From Tipula vernalis (Eukaryota > Arthropoda > Insecta > Diptera > Tipulidae), in the NCBI GenBank assembly GCA_958295665.1, contig OY282558.1:28293045-28357044 (forward strand): a stretch of DNA of 64,000 bases, in the 5' to 3' direction. The notes beneath the pieces are model-generated. The model saw only the letters and a program-made list of their open reading frames with translations. It made no database searches and had not been told where the DNA came from. Below are positions 1 through 12,296 of this stretch, in pieces. Position numbers and translations under genes: made by a program. Each line of letters starts with the position of its first letter. Within the stretch, counting starts at the first letter, position 1.

Positions 1-60
1 GGACAACACAATTTCTAAACTACGGCTTATTCACTACTTGTTAATCCTGGAGGGTTGATT

Positions 61-885
61 CAAACTAAAATTTAAATTTGAAATTCGGGATTAATGTTGA
101 TCCCTATAATAATGATTAATTCTAGAACTATGTTTATTCTGAAAATTGGATCATTTATTAGTAAATTAAAAAGAGATCCCTTTAAGTATTTTAAAACTAA
201 ATTAATTAAAATATATTAATGGACAAAACAGAATATATTACACATTACAAAAATTAACATTTTATTGATTGATTGATTGATTGAGAGTGTACGGCCAAGC
301 ATTATAGCAGGATCTCCCGGACTCCCGGGCACACACAGTACACCCATATACATATAACAAAACCGAAGGATAGGATAGGATTATTAGTTGGGCCAGACTC
401 GACCCGGTTACAGACACCAATGTGATCGATAGCTAGTAAATTATTAGTACAATATAAAATAAATAGGTTAGCACAAGACAGCACAATCTAACTACATTAT
501 TAGATGATCATTTCTCTGGAATCCAGGGCCGGATACTCAAGACTCCCTAAATTTAAATTAGGACTTAAAAAATTATTAATGTTGTAATTTTCCCCTGTCC
601 GCCTTTCATTAATTTACCTGATAAAATATTTAAGAAAAATTAAAATTGCTAAGCTGAGATTAGAAAAACAGCGCTTATTTCATTTTTCATGGTCTTTCTA
701 TATCTAATTAATTAATTAATTCGTACTGCAACATGAATTAAAATAAACGTTAAAAACCATTTTAAACATAAAATTTGACATAAAACTAATCAGAAATTTC
801 CTACCGATCAAGAAAAAGAGAATAAATAATTAAAAATTCAATTATTTTATAAAATTTATAATAAATAATTTAAAAATGATAATGT
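61..885. repeat. AT-rich direct repeat, copy A
   Basis: Two blocks of this stretch (61-263 and about 640-885) match 1024-1545 in the same order and orientation. Shared landmarks include 'tctgaaaattg', 'aaactaaattaatta', 'aaaaattaacatttta', 'tactgcaac' and 'aatttcctac'. Copy A is interrupted between the blocks by a different repeat (264-590). No coding potential is seen. It may be a degenerate tandem unit of about 1 kb or part of a larger non-autonomous element. The left limit may lie outside the window. Confidence 0.6.
264..590 (-). repeat. Retroposon-like repeat with (TCAA)n tail
   Basis: It matches 22606-22960 in the same orientation and 23985-24175 in the opposite one. Shared blocks include 'accgaaggatagg', 'gactcgacccggttac' and 'aaattaggactta'. 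Read on the minus strand it ends in a (TCAA)n run at 264-283, as expected for the 3' end of a target-primed retroposon (SINE or truncated LINE). It sits inside the direct repeat of copy A, so it inserted after that unit arose. No tRNA-derived promoter boxes were identified, so SINE and LINE 3' end cannot be separated. Confidence 0.6.
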
Positions 886-1023
886 TACAGCACCACAACA
901 GCCTAAAATCATCAATAATTCGTTAGGTACTTACTATAAGTATATCAAGAATCAACAAATAAAATCACTATATAATTTCCCAGGCAACTCTGAAAACTAA
1001 TTTTAATTAATAAATCACCATAA

Positions 1024-1545
1024 TATCAAACTCAAATCTGATTCTGAAATTCAGGATTAATTTAATCCCCATATTAAAGATTGATTCTGGAACTATGTTA
1101 TATTCTGAAAATTGAATTATTTATTAGCAAACTAAGGAAGAGAAACCTTTAAATATTTTTAAACTAAATTAATTAATATATATTAATGAGCAAAACATAA
1201 TATATTACATACAAGTATTACAAAAATTAACATTTTATGAAATTGCCTATGTAAACTCTCCCACTTCTAAGCTAAAATTCTAAAAGAATGTTTAAAAATT
1301 TTAAATTAAGTTATAATTTAAATTCACAGCACTTGTTCCATTAGTTATCATGCTCCTGTAAATAGTTAATTAATTGTTTACCTACTGCAACTAGATTTAA
1401 AAATATAAAGTTGAAAATATATATTTAACCATACTATTAAATTTAAACTAATCGGCAATTTCCTACAAATCTAGAAAAAAGGAAATTAATAATGTTGAAA
1501 TTAATTATTTATTTATAAAAGTATATAATATAATTTAAATGCCAG
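1024..1545. repeat. AT-rich direct repeat, copy B
   Basis: This is the second, uninterrupted copy of the unit at 61-885, with substitutions and small indels throughout. A short stretch after it (about 1545-1610) resembles the inner part of the retroposon-like repeat at 264-590. No gene is visible from here to about 2030. Confidence 0.55.
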
Positions 1546-2035
1546 AACTCAGGGTTTTATAAATCTAAATGAGGACATCAAAAAATTATTATTATTATTG
1601 ATGTTTTAATTTACTAATCTAGTTGCCATAATTAAAATAAAACAAAAAATCAAAAACTACGAAATTTATTATTTATTATAAAACTTTTACTCGGTTTATG
1701 GACATATTACCCTGCAAATAAAGCCTGCAAAGTAAGTAAAATGATAAATCCATGAAATAAAATTGAAACATTATTCTCCTACAAAACTAATCGGTGTACT
1801 ATACAAGCAAAATTGACGTTTACATGTGAAAAACTGCAACCTAAAACTTCAATCATATTCTATTAAGTTAATAATTAAGTTCAATACATTTAGCCTTTCG
1901 AAAATGTTTTCACATAATTCCACCTCGTTCACCATCTTTTAATCGAAATTATGAATGCATAAATGAATACGTCATTATGTGATGCAAACCAAAATCACAA
2001 CTCAACTCAAATCAACACTTCCAAGTTAGCATTTT

Positions 2036-2704
2036 ATTTATATGGTTTAGTTCCATTGGTGTTTTGCTTAATGAGCAAAAAATCGATGATTGGTATACGA
2101 TCAGTTATTTTTCAACCTCCAAAAAACTTCGTTGGAACTAGGAATACATTTAAGTCCAACACGTATAATTTGCGATTTTGAGAAGACAATCGTTTCTTCA
2201 GCATCAACTTTCTTTCCGGAAGCCATATTTAAAGGATGCCTTTTTCATTTTGAGCAAATATACATATATGGCGAAGAGTTCAAAAAGATAAGTTAGTTCT
2301 CGATACAAATACGAATGATAAAAAGCTTGGATTTCGTACCAGCAAATGAAATACCTGCTTATTACCAGTAACTAGATGTGAAATTTGATGATATTAGAGC
2401 CAGGGCAATTGGACGTTGGTTTCAAAAAAACTACATTGGGCAAAACAATTGGAAGCCTAGATGTAGTCCCCAATTTTGGTCGATAGCAGATGCAGACATA
2501 GGTGCAGAAAACTTTTCACGAGCGCAAAACAGTGCGGAAGCATGGCACCGACGCCTTAAAGTTGTCATTGGCCGCCGTCATGCTGGAGTGTACACAATAA
2601 TCGAAAATATGGCGGAGGAGTTAATCGTAGCAAAAGCTAATAAAGAAAGAAAATTAATGTGGAGAACGACTGCCTATAAAAAAAAATACTATAACGAAAA
2701 ATAA
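2036..2704 (+). pseudogene. Decayed MULE (Mutator-like) transposase
   Basis: Peptide fragments in more than one frame match the order of a MULE transposase. 'PLVFCLMSKKS' (about 2050-2085) is followed by 'RIICDFEKTIVSSASTFFPE' and 'KGCLFHFEQ' (about 2165-2255). Then come 'LDFVPANEIPAY' (about 2328) and a 108-residue open stretch from 2378 containing 'NNWKPRCSPQFWS' and 'NSAEAWHRRLKVVIGR'. In MULEs the 'DFE' Asp belongs to the catalytic triad and the N-S-x-E-x-W-H block follows the core. The N-terminal DNA-binding part (often FLYWCH or WRKY-like zinc finger) is absent. Stops at about 2292-2295 and frame changes make it non-functional. No terminal inverted repeats were found. Family call is firm; subfamily is unknown. 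Confidence 0.8.
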
Positions 2705-4323
2705 AAAAATAAAACAAATACTAGAACAAAAATAGGGAGAAAATAAGTAAAACTGATTTTTTTAAGAGAATTGCTCACAATATCATTCTTATTTAATAAA
2801 TTATATTTTATAATGTATCTATAATAATTACACTTACCATATTTATGTTTTTCATGTTTTTAACAATAAATTTGAACTAAATTAATTTATAAACAAAAAT
2901 ATTTTATTTAAATTTTAAACGTAGTATTCATTCTCCATTAAATCTGCATGGTCTGTAATGTTATTTTGCTATATATGTATTTGTATTAATTGCAAAATTT
3001 TGTATTTGCATGATTTTGTCATCATAGATTTCTTTAGCTGCAAGACACAATAAAAATATTTTAGAAATATTCCAAAAATACTACTAATTATTTTAGAAAT
3101 ACATACTCTAGAACGAAATCGATGTAAAAGGAAAAACTACGATATCATCGACCTTTTTTCGGAGATTGGAATATTTTCGTGTTGTTATTTTTCGTTATTT
3201 TCACTTTTCCCTCAAATCATTAGATTTTCAGTTCAATTAAATAAATTTAATAAAATCGAAAACGCTATCACGTTTTATTCGTGTCGTCATGGTCATTCGT
3301 ACAGAATACACTATCTTATACTTACGAATACATACTCGTATAATATGGGTAGATATTTTGCTAAAAAAAAAAGTCTATAATCAATTGTAATTTTGTCTCA
3401 TTCCGAAGTGTATCTAAATTGTTAGATATGCTAAAGAAAATTTTGGTTTTTATACCCGACGTAGACCATATAATTTAATGTAATCGATTACTATTTGATC
3501 AAAAAACACCAAAACATTTATTCTTTTGAGCTTTTTAAAAAAATTCTCTCATTCAATACTTTATACAAAACAGGGATATCCAACTTCTATAATTCATCAC
3601 GTACATTATTCTGAACAAAAGATACTATTAATTCTTGATTTTTTGTTGTCTTAATATCGCACAACGAACTTTTCTTAGCTTCTTTTGATAATTCAAACAA
3701 AAATTTTCAAAAATAATAATTTTTGTATTCTGCGAATACCAGTGGGAATTTATATTTTGGTTGGTATAGAGGATAGGATGCCTTTTTATCATTAAGACTT
3801 CTGAATTCACATGCATATTATTACTGACGAGATGAAACGAGATAATGTTGTTGTTGCTGTGTAGATGCTGAGATGAAGTTAAGATAAATCGTTATAAATT
3901 TATGTTGATTGCCTTTATTTTTGTTGCTTTAATAATAATATTATAAATGATAATCATTATTGATACTTTAGTTCCATTCTATTATGATTTTCGTACTGTA
4001 TTCATGAACCAGATTTTTTTTTCGGATCTGATTTAGTGGTTCCCATGACTTTATAATCTTTATTAGTTATTTTCATTTAAGATAATATTTTGCCATTTCG
4101 AAAACAGTGATGAAATTTAATATGTTTTAAGATTAGCTTAACTTTATTAATAATCTGGCCCCATAAGTCTGATTTGACAAAAATATATTTAAAGGGAGCG
4201 ATTTTCGTTGATAAGTTATCTTCTCTATATTTAATGGCTATACGGACCATTTTTGTGTCTATGCCTGGTTCTAGTGGACCGCCACCTAAACCTATCTTCT
4301 CTATGCGTTCTATTAAAGCTGGG

Positions 4324-4326
<3 letters not shown>
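2705..4326. other. AT-rich stretch without recognised genes
   Basis: Short open frames on both strands show no family signature and have AT-driven composition. I see no RNA gene or transposon end here. Confidence 0.5.

Positions 4327-4416
<90 letters not shown>
4327..4416. repeat. (AT)n microsatellite
   Basis: About 90 bp of nearly uninterrupted AT dinucleotides. The open frames of Ile-Tyr repeats across it are artefacts. Confidence 0.97.
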
Positions 4417-4419
<3 letters not shown>

Positions 4420-7400
4420 CTTTATTTATATACATATATAAATATTATATAATATATGCATAGATATAGATAATATATAATCAATCAACAGATGACACAA
4501 CTCTACCAAAATATTTAAAAAATTTACATCATTACAAAGTAATTAATAGATGAGAGATGAATGTACTTTCGAAAAATAAATTAAGCTTTACAAAAATACA
4601 ATGAAATTTAAAATTAAAAAAAAAAAACATTGTATTTAACTAAAAATTCTTTCAAAATACATTATACAGCTGCCTGATTGCGCTTTAATTATGAGAATTC
4701 AGCTTGGGGCCAATTCAAATGAAACCCAAATAACACAACCAAGAGAAACCTTAAAAGATGCTAATTGGGTTTTTTGGGTCTAAAATTTTGTACTTCTTGA
4801 CACGGTAAACTTATAGTTTCTGACAATTCAAAAGGAAAAAAAAGAGCCAATGAGTTTGAAATAATATTTCATTAATATCATTAAAAGTTTATTAATATTA
4901 TTATTATTATTGCGGGAGTTGTAATACATTTTTTGGCGTTTGAAATACGTTTTTGTTTCATTAAACTTTACTTACAAAAAGTGGTTAGGCATCATGAAAT
5001 ATATTTTTTTTACTGCCCAATATAATTGACTTATTATTTCATATTTAGACAACCAAAAAAACAATAGGTTTTGAGATACGACCACTAAACGTAGAACTAT
5101 GTCTTTGGTAGGACGATTGCTTAGTTAGAAGTAGTATAGGTTTTATTAAATTTAAATCGTTGGACCAAGTTTCCTTCAACTTAAAACGGTTGCCGGAATT
5201 AGCTTAGTTTGATCGTTTCATTTAAATTAAATCGAAACTAAAGAATTCAACAATAGCATAGTGTAACAGTAGTGTAGTCAAATAAAATGTCAGTGGGGGC
5301 GCGGCAAATTTACTTTTAGATACATATACGATATTTTTATTTGTCTTATTTTCACTGACAGTTTTCTTCTCACTGACCATGTTTTATTTACCGTACATTG
5401 CCGATTAGTATACCAAGGTACATTGAATGAATTATCTGTGATTTTTAGCATTAATTTTACCTCGAATCAGTACAGCTTTTAAACCTAAACAGTTTCTGTA
5501 CAGTTTTCCACTGATATTTAAAATAAAATAAAAAAATATGTAATTTACATTCAATTTATATTTAAAGTATGACTTATTGCGTTTGGAACAATTTTATAAT
5601 TTTAAATGCCAAAAAGTTGTGTAAATACAAAATATTTAAAAAATATTACAATTTAATTTTTATTAGTTTTAACACGTTAAATATGGCCTACTGTAGTTTC
5701 AAAAATGATTGAATTTGACCTACGTCTAAATAATTTGATGTAAATATAAGTACTCGTATATGCAATAAAATACAATATTAAGAGCGTTTGTGGTTTTTAA
5801 ATATTTTATTTTTACTTACAGCTTACACTAACACATTGATAATATAAAGACGCAAAATTTATATGTACTTTAATTATTTTGTTAATAAAATTGTGAATTA
5901 AATAATATTAACTGAAATTTATTGTACTTTGACTTTTTACTTCCATCTTGAAAAAGTGTTTTTCCAAAACGATATGCTACTACATTTATTGAAGGCCACA
6001 GAAAACATCTCTTAATTGTAGTGAATTCCAAAAAAACATGTTTAAAGTGTGTGCTGTAAGTTTTTATAGCGCTCCATATTAAATTTGCTAAGTCTTAACT
6101 GTACACGCTTGCCAAATTAGAAATAACAAGCTTGCCAAATATGCATCTTGGTTGCTTCTGAAAAGCTTAAGACTGCTCTGCAAAAAGTACTTGCTTTTGC
6201 TAATTATTGTAAATTTGAATTGTTGATTCAATATTTGGCATTTGTGGGATAAATCGGTTTTTACTCTGGGAGTTCTGCTCTCTAAATTTGGGTAACAAGT
6301 AACAATAACATTAAAAAATATCATAAATTCCGTAATATTTACTTCTCAAGGCGACAAATCCAATATAGCAGCTCTACTCTTAGTATTTATAAAGCTGCCT
6401 GTCATAAACTTTAATTTATATTCGCGTGAAAGCCTGGTGTATTCTTCCTATAGAGAAACAAGAATATTTAGTAAAAGAGCCTCTGTTTAATTGATGGCCA
6501 TAAATTTTAATTGCTGTATTTATGTTTCTTTAGTATTTAAGCTCAAGATTTCTTCCATACAATAACAACATCAACCACTTTTATTACCAATTTCATAAAA
6601 ACTATAAAAAATAAAAATTTCGACGTCAGGGCATTTTAACAACTAAACACAAAAATAAATAAATAATTTATAATCATAAAATGTTATTGTTAATAGCAGA
6701 AGTAATAAATCTTGGTACACATTTAAAAATATCGCGCAAATCATTTTGAGCAATTAATTGGATTTATTTCGCTGAAATGAAATTAATTGGGTATTTCACT
6801 GAAGCAATTGTATCTTGAATGATAATTAAGCAATCACTCTCTATGATGCAACAAGATCAAATGACATATAATAAACGTCATTTTTGAAGTTTAAAATATA
6901 TAACAATTAAGTGCAAATACATATGAAAACCAACTACATATTTAATAAATTCGACGTCCTCGACCAAAAAGAACGATTAATATTTAAAAAGAACCCTTGG
7001 TATTTCTTACCTTTTTTATTTTCTGAGTTTTAATTTAAAATAAATTCAAAACCAAAGTGGAGAATGGGTATGGACTCCTGCTGTGCTCCTGAATTTATAA
7101 ACAACCCGGAGGCTAAACAAAATCTAAAATGATAGTTTTGTTTGTTATGTTGTGTTTAAATTATACTCGTCCAAGTATATACTCTTGGATATATAAATGA
7201 TATTTATACAAATATACTATACAATTTTTTTATACATTTAATATACATATGTTATATTAAATATTATAATATACATATAGTTTTCCCCTTTTACAGCTTA
7301 GTTTTCGATAAAACTGCAAACGTATGAAAATAATTGTTTTATTCGTCTTGTAATAAAGGTTGATTTCCGAATAGGATTTAAATATGTGGTAACGTCTATA

Positions 7401-9908
7401 TTTCGATTCAAAAGTTTTTTTTCATGTAACTTAAAACTGTAAATGCAATACGAACATACATTTCGTTCATTCATCGGTTTCAACTATTTTAATATTTCTT
7501 CTAAATGTAATAAACAAAACTACAAAAATATAATTAATTGATAAATTAGATCCAACAGTATATTTTTTTTAGAAATTTTTTACAAATCCCTAAAAATTTC
7601 CCTCGAATTGTTGTTCTTCTTTCTGTAAATAAACTTCACAACAATCAACGATGGATTGTTTGGCTGCTCGACATTGTTGCTGACAATAATTCGTTAGTTC
7701 TTCGCATTTACAGACACATACAGAATATATATACAGAAATTCTATTGTAGTGAATTGGCTACTGGACTATAGAATAATCTGTTGTCTAGGCATGGCATAA
7801 GATCAAATTATTCCATTTCACTAAAAAATACAGTTAATCCATAAAGTACCTAGTTCTTCTATGGAATAGTTGGTAACATAGATAAATCTCATGCTAAATT
7901 TAAAAAAAATCAGATATACATAAGTTATTATCTACAAGCTGTTTTATTTGTAGTATAATATATTGCTATAAAAACGATTTAGAGTATTAATTTGTTATTA
8001 CATATGTACCACTCACTGAAAAATCATACATTCGACTAAGAGATTTTTCAAATATAATAAACCAACCCTACGTGAAATACGGCAATATAATGCATGCATA
8101 AAATTAATAATCATTCTCAATTTTCTCTAAAAATTACAATAAAATTGTATTTGATTAGTTTGCCCACATATCACGATTCATAAAACATTTATTCTACTCG
8201 ATAGTTTGATTTGGCATGATTTTCTGGTCACATAGCCATAATACCAAAGTATTACGTATTACATAAATATAAATTATGTAAATTGAAATAAATTGTAGCG
8301 TGAAATCGATAAATATCGCAAAATTATACGGTTGAATAGAGAGCCAAATTATAAATTAATAAAATAAACAATTTTCATAATTAACAACGATAATAATTGT
8401 TATGATTATTATGTCAAAATTCTTAATCATTTTTGAGGAAAGAGAGAAATTATGAAGAAAAATTATGACGAGAATACAAATTATTAAGTTTAATAATTTT
8501 TAGGTTTCACCTGCCAATCGTTAGCGACAAATTCATAAAAAGTTACCAAAAATTGGAGATAAGTTATTAATAAAAAAAAATTCACACGAAATTTACAGGC
8601 GACACATTTTTATTTTTTGTCACTTAGATATAATTATGGGTTAAACACTAATTTCTTATCACAGTTTTCGGTTTTATGTACACCGAAATAACTAAAATAC
8701 GGACAAAAAGTGTTCTGACGACCAAACAACACAAAACAATTTCTTAATCAGGACACTTCATCTTTATTTAAAGAAAGAAATTAATGAACCGGTGTTTAGT
8801 AAATAAAAAGGTATAGGTTGTTAGAATTTTAGATAAAAATCAGTTCAGATGAATTTTCTTTTCAAAATAAATTTGAGACTTGAGAGAACGACCAAATCTA
8901 ATATAGCAAATTGATGTGCCTTTTAATATTTTTGAAAAAAAAATTAATAAATCTATCAATCGTAGATTGATTGTTTAATTGAAATAGGATGTATTAATTT
9001 CGGTTGAATGCGCAATAATCATGATTTGCATATTGTAGAGTTATTTTCATAAGATTTTTTTTTAAATTGCATAGCTCGACTGAAACTGACTTCATTTTTT
9101 TGAGAAGAATAAATTTGGAATGGGTAATAGATGATAATATTTCATATTGTGGACTTGGTTAAATAGCAATGACAATAAAACCAAATGACGAAATTAGTGT
9201 ACGAAGTAAGCTTCGCTGCGCTGAAAAAAATGTTTTTGGGTGAGATTTTCAATGCGTTTTACTTTTCCGTCGAAAGATTTTTTTTTCAATCTCGAATTTC
9301 TAGTTGTCAAAGGATAGAACCAATGCTTAATTGTTTTGTATATTACTACAACCCTTTGTCAACCCTGTCCTTCAACAGTTTTAAATCATCAGGAGGAAGC
9401 GTTTTAATTGCAGGTGATAAACGTATTACTAAGTATTTTGTGTAGTACCACTATAATTGTAATTGCTGAAATGTTGCGGCTAAACGATAGAATCTCTTTC
9501 ATTCCATTCTGTGGTAGCTATCATGAACGAAATGATTCATAGTGAATAGAAAATAGGCTTTGACTTTCACGCCAGTGGACGTGTTTTTTTATGAAAACCA
9601 TTTTTTTTTAACTTTTTTTTTGTCGCAAATCAAAATTTACGCCAACGCTCGAGCCATGCAGATATCATCCCGAAAACTAACAGAAAAGGTGGAGTAAGAT
9701 GAAGAAATCGTTCTAAATTCATTTTCTTATAAGTTCGGTAAAGTTTGAGGGTCAAGGGCAATGATCGAGTGAAGCCAAAAGAAGCTGATGTATGTATATA
9801 CTTGTTTCAAGCAAAGACTCAAATGAGGCTAGGAATTAGCGCTGCTACTGGTGAAAGTGTTGCTGTTTTTTTTGTGTTCCAGCTTTTTTTTTGGTGCACT
9901 CTATTACG
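4417..9908. other. Long AT-rich stretch without recognised genes
   Basis: About 5.5 kb were scanned on both strands. Open frames near 6088-6324 (-), 7298-7483 (-) and 9185-9445 (+) have no recognisable domain and no homologous-looking motif. There are small poly(A/T) runs and a palindromic 'attgttatgattatt' type patch near 8390. No transposon ends are evident except for the LINE-like tail that starts at 9909. Confidence 0.45.
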
Positions 9909-9985
9909 AATGAGCTGATGCTCAAAATAGAGTGTGCCAAAAACTATGTAAATTCAAAAGTGACCAATAAATAAATAAATAAACA
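9909..9985 (+). repeat. Probable LINE 3' terminus with (AATA)n tail
   Basis: 'atgctcaaaatagagtg' is shared with 22394-22482. Here it is followed by an (aata)n run at about 9967-9985, as at the 3' end of target-primed LINE insertions. Upstream, 'gcactctatt' at about 9895 can pair with 'aatagagtgtgc', giving a small hairpin. No coding part is attached. Confidence 0.45.
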
Positions 9986-10267
9986 GTGTACATAGCGAAA
10001 TAATTTGTAGTATATCTGGCATCGTACTATTATGTCAAAACATATTGTTATTATTTTAATGCTCGACTATCTACACTTGCAAGTAGGAAATTTTTGTACC
10101 ACTGGAACACAGTTATTGGGTGCACACGTGGAATCTACCATTGCGATATTATAAAATGTAGGATATTTCACTCGAACGAAAATATATGTAGACTCTACAT
10201 TTTTTTAATAATTTATTTGTGTTCAGTACTTTTATAATGATTCTACATATTTTCGATAGACTCTACA

Positions 10268-10339
10268 CACAGAAAAAAATAACATATATGTTATGTTATT
10301 TTTAAATAACATTCCATGGTATATGTTATTTTTTCTGTG
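10268..10339. mobile_element. 72-bp miniature inverted-repeat element
   Basis: The ends are 'cacagaaaaaaataacatat' and its imperfect complement 'atatgttattttttctgtg'. The element is flanked on both sides by 'ctctaca' (10261-10267 and 10340-10346), a 7-bp direct repeat expected of a target duplication. The centre is itself symmetrical ('gttatttttaaataac'). It is too small to code. Target duplication length is near that of hAT (8 bp) but does not match exactly, so the superfamily is open. Confidence 0.75.
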
Positions 10340-10346
10340 CTCTACA

Positions 10347-11337
10347 TTTGCCGGATTGTGAGTAAGACGCTATGATTTAGCAAAGACATGAAAAATCATT
10401 TTTCTGTAAGCTACTTGTCTCCTTGAAATGTATATTTCTAAAGCTCTATGATTTTTTCAATAAGAACAATAATAATAACAATACAAATTATTATGTAGTT
10501 TCGAGATAAATGTCCAATTTTCGAAGTGTAATGTTACGTCTTTCATTATACCTGTCAATTTTACGATAACCAGTTATTGTTATATACCGCTTTTTAGCAA
10601 ACCTTTTTCTACGTAATCCACTTAGTTGATTTTTACTTATTTTTCGCGTAACGTTCTTGTAACTTAAACGCAACTTTCGTCCGATTTTTCTTTATGAATT
10701 CAAATTTGGAACTAATGCTGCCGAAACTTACTAACATCAAATGAATTATAATGATTTTAATTTGTGCAAATGTTAGAGATATCGCACTATTTTGATTGTA
10801 ATCTTTGGCATAGATAGTTCGGAAATAAAAGGAGAGACGACATATTTTTTAGCTAACGTTTTCGCTATTATGTGAAAAACAAAAATTTTTTATTATGAAT
10901 TAATTTCGCGCTGTACTCCCCTGTCTCCTGTATCAGATTATAATAATCATGATCCCTCAAAAAAATTTAGCCATACAGTGTAGGCATTAAAAGTGCACAT
11001 TATATTAAAATACTTTCAATATAGATATCTGCTTTTTATTTATCCAGAACACGGAAAGATACCACCTCTATTATACACATGTGAAGTTAGACCAGATCCC
11101 AGAAAATAAAAAAAATAAATCAGGCAATACTAATAAAATTATCCAACATACACTCATGTGTGAAGTTATTCAAGCCCAGGTTTTAATTATATTTAATTAA
11201 AATAAATATAATTTCATTAAAATCAAATCAATGAAAAACAAAGAAAATCGAATATAAAGTATTTTAGTTATGTACTTCTAAAACAAAAAATTCATAATTA
11301 CCAGTATTGAAAATAAATCGCAGTATTTTCAATTTTT
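10347..11337. other. AT-rich stretch without recognised genes
   Basis: An open frame at 10491-10673 (-) is rich in Lys, Arg and Asn and has no family motif. Nothing else is supported. Confidence 0.45.
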
Positions 11338-11615
11338 TATTATGGCGCGCCAAAATTGAAAATCTCTCGGATTGGGGCTACATAGTTTTAAAATGAGCAT
11401 ACAAGGGACTAAATATTTTGCTATTTCTACGATGATTGATATGTTGCAAGTTGCCGAAATATGACCTTTGTCTTGCAACTCAATAGCATTTACCCAGTTT
11501 TAATCAGTTCTTATTGTAGTGTGCCAAAACTATAAATCTCTCGAATTTGAGTTACATAGTTTTAAAATGGGTATACAAGGCGCTAAATATTATGCTGTTT
11601 CCACGATCTTGCAAC
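11338..11615. repeat. Two-copy direct duplication
   Basis: About 105 bp at 11338-11443 recur at 11511-11615 with a period near 173 bp. Shared blocks are 'gccaaaa', 'aaatctctcg', 'ctacatagttttaaaatg' (with one change), 'atacaagg' and 'gctaaata'. No coding signal. It could be a short satellite array remnant. Confidence 0.6.
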
Positions 11616-12296
11616 TTAAAATGAATAAATGCTTGCTGGTTTGTATTTTCAAATGCCGTGTAACGTATGTTTTTCAGAATGAATCCGGAGCGGGTTGGAA
11701 ATCTAAAACTTTAAAAGTATAATTAATATAACAGTCCTAAACCAACAAACAAAATTGTTATTCAAGTTAAACAAGATGATATAACTTTTCTGGTGGTCTC
11801 CATAAATGAGATAATCAAAGTAAGATCTTTCTTCAACAAATAAAATTAAATTATTTTTTAATTTTAATCTTTACTTCTGTCCTAAATAACAGAAACATAA
11901 TTAGTAATCTTAAAATCTTTATCGAAAACTTAACACGTTCAAATGGAAAAAAGCAATAAAACGAACATTGTTTATTTATTTTTATAAATAAACTCGTAAG
12001 TGATATACAGTGCTGGGGAAAAAAAAATGGGCAAACATTTTTTATTACAAATTGGAGACTTTTTTGGCTAAAATTACAAAACTTTTGAAAGCAATTGGCT
12101 TACTGTTTCATTTTAAATACATGTATGACCTAATTTAAAAAAAAAAATATACCTGCAATTTAGGGGCAATTTAAAATACCAAAATATTCAAAATACGTTG
12201 ATTGTAGTTAAAGTAATGGAATAAATTAAACACTTTACAGTATTTTTTAATTTTTTTTTGGTTTTTTACTGATTTATAGAAATTCTATCTTTAATA

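Noticed and set aside
9895..9950. Hairpin 'gcactctatt'/'aatagagtgtgc' considered as a terminator
   Set aside because: A bacterial-type terminator makes no sense in this eukaryotic context. It is better explained as part of a LINE 3' end.
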